Shown here in pieces: positions 58,623-64,000 of a DNA stretch of 64,000 bases. The translations under genes and the position numbers were made by a program. A model generated the notes under the pieces. That model was not told the DNA's origin and did no database searches. It saw only the letters and a list, made by a program, of their open reading frames with translations. Numbering within the stretch: the stretch's first letter is position 1; the number at the start of each line of letters is the position of its first letter. Where the stretch lies: positions 17,693,307 to 17,757,306 of the forward strand of contig OU744451.1 of NCBI GenBank assembly GCA_916610825.1, written 5' to 3'. The stretch comes from Haliclystus octoradiatus (taxonomy: Eukaryota; Cnidaria; Staurozoa; Stauromedusae; Haliclystidae).

Positions 58623-58979
58623 TCAGTATTAGAGTGCACAAATATTGCATTTATAAAAAACTTTCTGCTGAATTTCAAAACATTGCGTATCAAAATCATT
58701 CAACCATTGGCGCTTAGCAATTTTTATGTGCTGGTGTTATACAGCCTACTGTTAGTGTAAGATCACTTCAATATTGTTCTCATTTTGAACTGTTATTCTT
58801 TTATTTGAGCATTTAATTTCCTGTTTGAGATTAACCTAAAAAAGTAGACATATTCTAAAATATATATGTAGCTGATTGAGTGAACCATGGAGAGAAGTAG
58901 AAAATATAATTGCTTATGGATGAGAGATATAGCAAGAATGTTGATGATCTTATCTTAACAAAAATTACACAGTGTTAAC

Positions 58980-59867
58980 ATGAAACTTCTGGAAGGCGAT
59001 AAAAAGATATTAGGAAAAATGACAATGTGTTGTGGAGACACTTTCGGACAGAATTTCCGGGGAGGATTTAAGGAAGGAATAAGTATTGTTTATAAAAGCG
59101 CCGCCACCGCCGAATCTGTGATTTTGAGGCTTTGCAGAGTATGTTTGCAGAAGAGGATTTCAATTTAAGAACAAAACAAAGTATGATATCTGTCTTAGCA
59201 AATTATAAACTAACAATGCTGGATTGACCAGACAATTGCTCCACTCATAGTATATTGTTCTACGGTAGTTACAGTATGGTTAATAGCTGTTCAGCAAGGT
59301 CTACTTTCTGGAACTGCAAAAGTTGCAGCCCTGTCAAAAGATACAGCAGAAAACATTTCCAATACTCAAGTAGTTGCAATTAAAGATAATAATTCTGTAT
59401 CCAATGGAATTGATATCACAACTATAAATAGATGCACAAACGTAGAAGCACAAATGGAGAATATTCTTGCATATTGCAGATGCCGTAATATTTGGTATAC
59501 CAACGTTTTGATTGAAACTGTTGATGCAGGTGTTGTGATCATTGCTGTGACGCATTTTAGTACACTATGCGACAGAGATTTAAAAGAGTTGTGGATTGAT
59601 CTTGGGACTGGAAAATCAAGAAAATTATTTCCAATTCATGAAATTATTAAGAAATTTGAGCCTAACAAAGCACAGATTTTGACTGGCTTTAAAGCTAGGT
59701 TCGGTTGCGCTACCGATTCTTTTTTCTCAATTAAGGAAAAATATTTGCTTGGAAGGCTTGGACACTTAATCAGAGGAAACGGAAGCATCTGTATACTTAT
59801 CAAAAGATATGATCACATTCTATCTGATATATTAGCAGTTCTGGAAAGGTTTGCGGTTATCATGTAG
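58980..59867 (+). pseudogene. Second Academ-like gene fragment, XPG/PIN-like nuclease end
   Basis: The frame 59454-59867 reads VLIETVDAGVVIIAVTHF, LKELWIDLGTGKSRKLFPIHEI and then FKARFGCATDSFF. This is the family pattern VLIrTVDTDVVVlAvtHF...LHAFTGCDTvSaF seen at 12848-13060, from a different subfamily. The second Asp of the TVDTDV motif and the Asp of GCD are replaced, so it is inactive. Upstream frames (58980-59168 and about 59300-59450) are weakly related pieces. About 350 bases before it (58623-58979) show nothing. Confidence 0.62.
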
Positions 59868-60526
59868 TAATGAAATACATCACAGCAAATAAATGTCAAT
59901 GAAGCGAGTGAAGAAATTGAACAGGCCTTTGGGAAAAATTGTGATCGCAATAAAGATAGACATGGCAGGTTTTACTGTACTACACTTCTAAAAATATTTT
60001 AAAATAAACAATTTGAAAATTTGTGAACAAGCAGGGTTTGGCCTGATACTCTATGATATCTAAAACTTTATCAAATAGCCCCACACTCCAATAGATAACG
60101 GTATTATGTAAACATAATATAAAACATATTTTGTATTGATTCAATAGGTTGTAATTTATCACCAGGACCATTAAATCTACCGTCAACTTTAACAGAAGTC
60201 CTAACATCATCTATGAGCGCCTCAATCATTGAAGTACAAAAAACTGATAGCTCCCGGGGGGACTATATCTCCATATGTCGGCTATACGTGGACGTGCCAT
60301 TTTATGGGTACCTTTTTATGATTCTCGTGAAATTTTAGGGTATAAATTTCACCAATTTGGAAATTTTAGGGGGTACAATTATTTTGTAACTGTCAAAATA
60401 TCACAATACTTTACTTTGTTTCCCACATGGAATAAATATCGATCTGTCTACATCAATGGTGTTGTTCAAAGACTATGCAGTAGTTAATAAATCAGATAAA
60501 TTATTCCATATCATACGTTTCAAAGA
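59868..60526. other. Noncoding gap between transposase fragments
   Basis: A frame at 60275-60487 (IRGRAILWVPFYDSREILGYK) has no recognised family and looks like chance. Nothing else supported. Confidence 0.35.
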
Positions 60527-60893
60527 ATGATAAAAAAGGCGGACAGAAGAAAATTACAGCACAAAAAGCCAGTGCCATTTAATAGTGATCACGTCCAAGA
60601 CTTAACAGTAATTGGCTGTAGCTATTCAAAAATCGACAGTGGATTACTCAAACTTGATGGTAACAAAACGTGTGAATTAGAGGCAAAGCTTCTGTTATGT
60701 CATGTCAATTTATGTCCTTACCTGCTGCTGAACAAGAACTAATACAAAATGAGCAACAATCTATGTTTCCTGTAGTAGTTCATCAGCGCATGCCTAGAGC
60801 TGTCACTGTCCCTATCGCGGAGCCAAATTTAAACATTAGAGTTCGACGTACTGATGGCCATACCTATTTTCTCTTCCTTGGCCACACCGATTA
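60527..60893 (+). pseudogene. ORF pair of unknown transposon-like family
   Basis: The frame 60527-60742 (ADRRKLQHKKPVPF, LDGNKTCELEAKLLLCHV) passes by a shift of frame into 60697-60894 (MSLPAAEQELIQNEQQ). The two overlap in the same exon-like area, as expected after a single frameshift in one gene. No function recognised. Confidence 0.3.
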
Positions 60894-61842
60894 ATAACAG
60901 TAAAAATGGAATATGAGGATACAAGCTATAACAATATTTGGGAAACAATTAACCCAGATTACATAGCTACTCCGGCCTATTATCAACAGATGTCCTTACA
61001 CGCTCTCTGCGGTAAATGCAAGGGAAGTGATATCCAATTATATAGAATGCTCTGTAGCTGAATGAGAATAATTAACTTCAATGTGACCATGAGAGTCTAG
61101 TTTGCATAGGAGTACATGTGGTGAAAAGAAATGTGTTTGAAACGCTGTCAAAAAGGGATGCAACATATGTTCTGGTCTGATATACCAGAAGGTATTCCAC
61201 AATTTTCTGCTCAGCAAACAGCATTCCTTCTATCTGATAAACTTATATGTTTTTGCTAGTCTACATGATAGAGTGTATCCATTCCAGAAGAGAATGGAGG
61301 GCAGTATTATCCAAAGATACACTTGCTATTGACCATCGATTGACATAGATGACAGAAGATTGCGCGAGGCACTATTGAGGCAAAGCTTGGTCAAGTCCTT
61401 TCTGTGGTCGGGAAATGGAACCTACTGCCAGGTGATTATGTTGTCTTTCATACAGCAATGTTATGTGCGTCCTGAAATGGGAGAGGTTGCACGTAGGTAC
61501 AAGGAAGTTGACCTGTCATCACCTACAATTGTCTTTGTTGAGTGAGGCTGTTGCCACGTACCTCGTCCAGATATGGCATTTGTGAATGAAACTTTTGGCT
61601 GCATTCGGATAAATGCAATGAATGTTATGCTACGTCTTTCTAGAAGTTTGAAAGCTGAGCACCCAAGGCATTCACCCTTCACGTTGTCGCTCTGCAAGCA
61701 AATGTATTGCCGATCACAAGATATAAACGATTTGAAAGCTGGAAGAGCAAGCCCGAAAAGAAAGGAGAACTTTCAAGGAAAAAAATTGGCAAACATGTGG
61801 GGTGAGTTATACTACCTTCTAGAAATTTGGAGTCATCAATAG
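60894..61842 (+). pseudogene. Transposase-like fragments with VECGCC-type block, decayed
   Basis: The frame 61360-61545 reads FLWSGNGTYCQVIMLSFIQQ, EVARRYKEVD, SPTIVFVE and stops at TGA where a D-C-G-C-C-like motif would follow (next codons GCCHVPRPD). 61573-61842 continues FGCIRINAMNVMLRLSRSL, HPRHSPFTLSLCKQMY, INDLKAGRA. This resembles uncharacterised proteins in animals with a VDC..CC and R(L/I)D..H pattern, some linked to DUF6729; that link is tentative. Before 61360 only scattered weak pieces (WDIPEGIPQFSAQQ near 61175) remain. Confidence 0.4.
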
Positions 61843-62210
61843 ACCAGGTAGTGACCACAGAAACCATGAAATGCAAGTTGAGGCAAAGACATTTTTGGGG
61901 CAGGAAATACAATTGAAACGAGAAAATGCTGAGTGTAACAAACTACCTGCTGGGTCGCGATGATGGCCTCTATTAACACAGAATTTGTTTCAACATTTGC
62001 AAGCCAGCTAAATCACGTGAAAAATGGGTGCCTGAGTGACAAGCCTGAGCAAGGTCCTTTGTTTTTTATAACTGGAGAGGAAATCAAATATTGCAATTCG
62101 AAAATTAAACTACCAACATATCAAAGCCTCAAGGGAACATCAAGAGTAGAAGTTGTACATAGATATAATGTATATATATATATGATCGGGATTGGTACTC
62201 AATTAGAAGA

Positions 62211-63931
62211 ATGGGTGAGAAAACCAATAAAATGACAGAAAAACAAACCGCATCGGAGCTTTCTACTACCAAATCAAACGCTGAATTGTGCAAGAAAAGG
62301 ATAAATCAGATGGCACGCAAAGATATCCCTGAAAGCATGCCTACGAGTAGTCCATCCAAACGTAAATCATTATATAATTTATCAGGAAAGCAGCGAAAGA
62401 AAGTCAAAGCAAAGCTTAATTACAAAATTCAGGATAAATTAACTTTTCTGGCAAAATATAATTTCGTTGCTACAATAGTTGAAAAGGTGAATTTGGACTG
62501 TAATGAGAACAGAACTCTTGACTTGGTACAGTCAAGTATTGAGAATACCAGAGATGACAAGACAGAAAATGATGATGAAAGAATCAACACGATGATTATG
62601 ATAACAGAAAATTCATTTTCAATAAGTGAGTCTGCTTTTAAAGAACTGAGTATGCTCACTGCTGACTTTTCACGGTTTATAATCTATCAAGGGAAATCAA
62701 GAAGATGAATAACAAAATAAATGTTAAACCTTGTTCAAAGGGAGTTTAAGGAGTTTCATTAAAAGAAATTCTATCAAACCGATATCATTACCTGCCCACA
62801 GACAACAACCTATATGAATAAATCACTAGGAAATTTTCTGGTGACGGAACAAATGCTGGAAAACGTCTTCATGTAACTTCAGGTTGTGAACATTTCTTTT
62901 ACTATTATTAATGAAACTGATACAGAACTATATCAGAGAAACGGAATTACTGCCTGGTTATTATTGACATAAAAGATGATTATGATTCCATTAAAATTGT
63001 TTTGGAATAGATCATTGCAGAAATGAAACAACTGGACTCAATCTCAATTGGAAACTCTACCGCAAAGATAGTATATTACCTTGGAGGTGATTGGAAGTTT
63101 CTTGCCTGCATAAGAGGTAGTAATGCAGCTACTTTAAGCTTCCCATGTTTGTGGTATATTTGTCCGGAGGATGAAAGGTGGAACTTGAGCAAAACGTGGT
63201 CCATGCTTCCTGATAATTCAACATCAAGAACAGTTGAAAAATGATCAATTGGCATGCAAAAGGTGGGAAAAAAGACTGCAAAGAGAAACCACTCCTAATT
63301 TGATTTTATTCCTAACGAAAAATTATCATAGACTCATTGCATCTGTTTCTTCGTATATCTGATGTTCTTATAAGCCGCCTGATTGTTGAACTTCGAAGAG
63401 CAGATGTAATTGAATTAAAAACTACATTCAAAGATAGCTTCCAAAGAGATATGTACAAGCATATGGCTGCATATCAGAGCTTTTCAAAATCTATAAAGAT
63501 TAATTTCACTTGGTGAGTAAACAATGATTCAAAAAATTAGAATTTAGGGATTCGATTGGGCAAGAAAAAATCAAACTATTTTGCAACATTAATATTGCAG
63601 AGATTCCGGCTGAATCGACTAAATCAGACCAGATTCAAAAACTGTGGAATGATTTTTTCATGTTGATTGATTACTCGAAAATGCTAGATTTTGAAGAGGC
63701 TCCTATTGCAGATTTTACAGTACCAGTTCAAGAATGGCTTACATCATTCATTTTTGTCTACCATCATAAGGATGTGACTCCATATAAGCATGCGTTTGTT
63801 AATCACCTACCAGAATTTCTTAAATTATATGACCGATATAATCTGTTCAACCAACAAGGTCTAAAAAAGATGAAAAAAAAGACTTCTAACATATATTGCC
63901 GAGGTACAAACCGGAGAGCATTTGATGCTTG
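62211..63931 (+). pseudogene. Decayed gene of the GGDWKFLA / QQGLEK transposon-like family
   Basis: Frame 62211-62708 has a basic region and SFSISESAFKELSML, typical of the region before the core. After stops, pieces continue in changing frames: KFSGDGTNAGKRLHV (about 62833), VYYLGGDWKFLACIRGSNAATLSFPCLWYICPEDERWNL (63074-63185), DSLHLFLRISDVLISRLI (about 63330-63385), then 63660-63932 with VTPYKHAFVNHLPEFLKLYDRY and FNQQGLKKMKKKT. This is a family common in cnidarians, sponges and some fungi. Invariant GDGT, GGDWKFLA, DxLH and GLEK suggest a DDE fold; GLEK is GLKK here, so the candidate Glu is lost. The copy runs toward the window end. Confidence 0.6.
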
Positions 63932-64000
63932 AACGGCACAGAATTACAACATTAGAAGCAGAATGATGTAAACGAGAAAAGGCACGAAAAAAATGCAGAA

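Overview
The window is AT-rich nuclear DNA from an invertebrate animal. Protein genes are split by spliceosomal introns (GT...AG). The animal-specific content is a fibrinogen-related lectin, a Delta/Serrate/LAG-2 (DSL) type Notch ligand and a paraplegin-type mitochondrial protease. Nothing is bacterial or organellar. Species cannot be fixed from the sequence; a marine invertebrate, perhaps a tunicate or another deuterostome, is a guess from the style of the lectin and the transposon mix.

Layout. 1-5.9 kb: noncoding, with a foldback MITE, a partial copy of it, an LTR-like remnant and microsatellites. 5.96-16.81 kb: a minus-strand Ty3/Gypsy retrotransposon (LTRs, PBS, PPT, gag-pol remains) split by a 6.64-kb plus-strand DNA transposon with ~490-bp inverted repeats. 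That transposon's decayed gene ends in an XPG/PIN-like nuclease core, which suggests the Academ superfamily. 18.0-20.4 kb: a complete four-exon fibrinogen-related gene. 20.75-25.2 kb: a second minus-strand Gypsy element with a perfect 5-bp target duplication, a tRNA-derived SINE inside its 3' LTR, and a reverse transcriptase missing most of its core. 26.5-41.4 kb: a six-exon gene for a membrane-anchored DSL ligand without EGF repeats; its large introns hold MITEs, a non-autonomous hAT element with a perfect 8-bp target duplication, and a decayed plus-strand Gypsy element. 42.1-44.6 kb: the last three exons of a minus-strand paraplegin (SPG7)-like gene, with a 68-bp hairpin insertion and a 572-bp foldback element in its introns.

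46-50 kb: exon-like ORFs of an unrecognised family, including a diverged tandem pair. 50.2-58.6 kb: two adjacent plus-strand genes, a C2H2/DDE-like transposase with one frameshift and an intact gene of about 13 exons from a widespread uncharacterised family, bracketed by short inverted repeats. This may be a two-gene DNA transposon or a partly domesticated one. 59-64 kb: broken plus-strand transposase-like genes of at least three families.

The strongest single-copy host genes are the lectin, the DSL ligand and the paraplegin C-terminus. For the lectin and the ligand every exon junction closes in frame. Most other coding-looking sequence is mobile DNA in nested layers whose insertion order can be read from the sequence.
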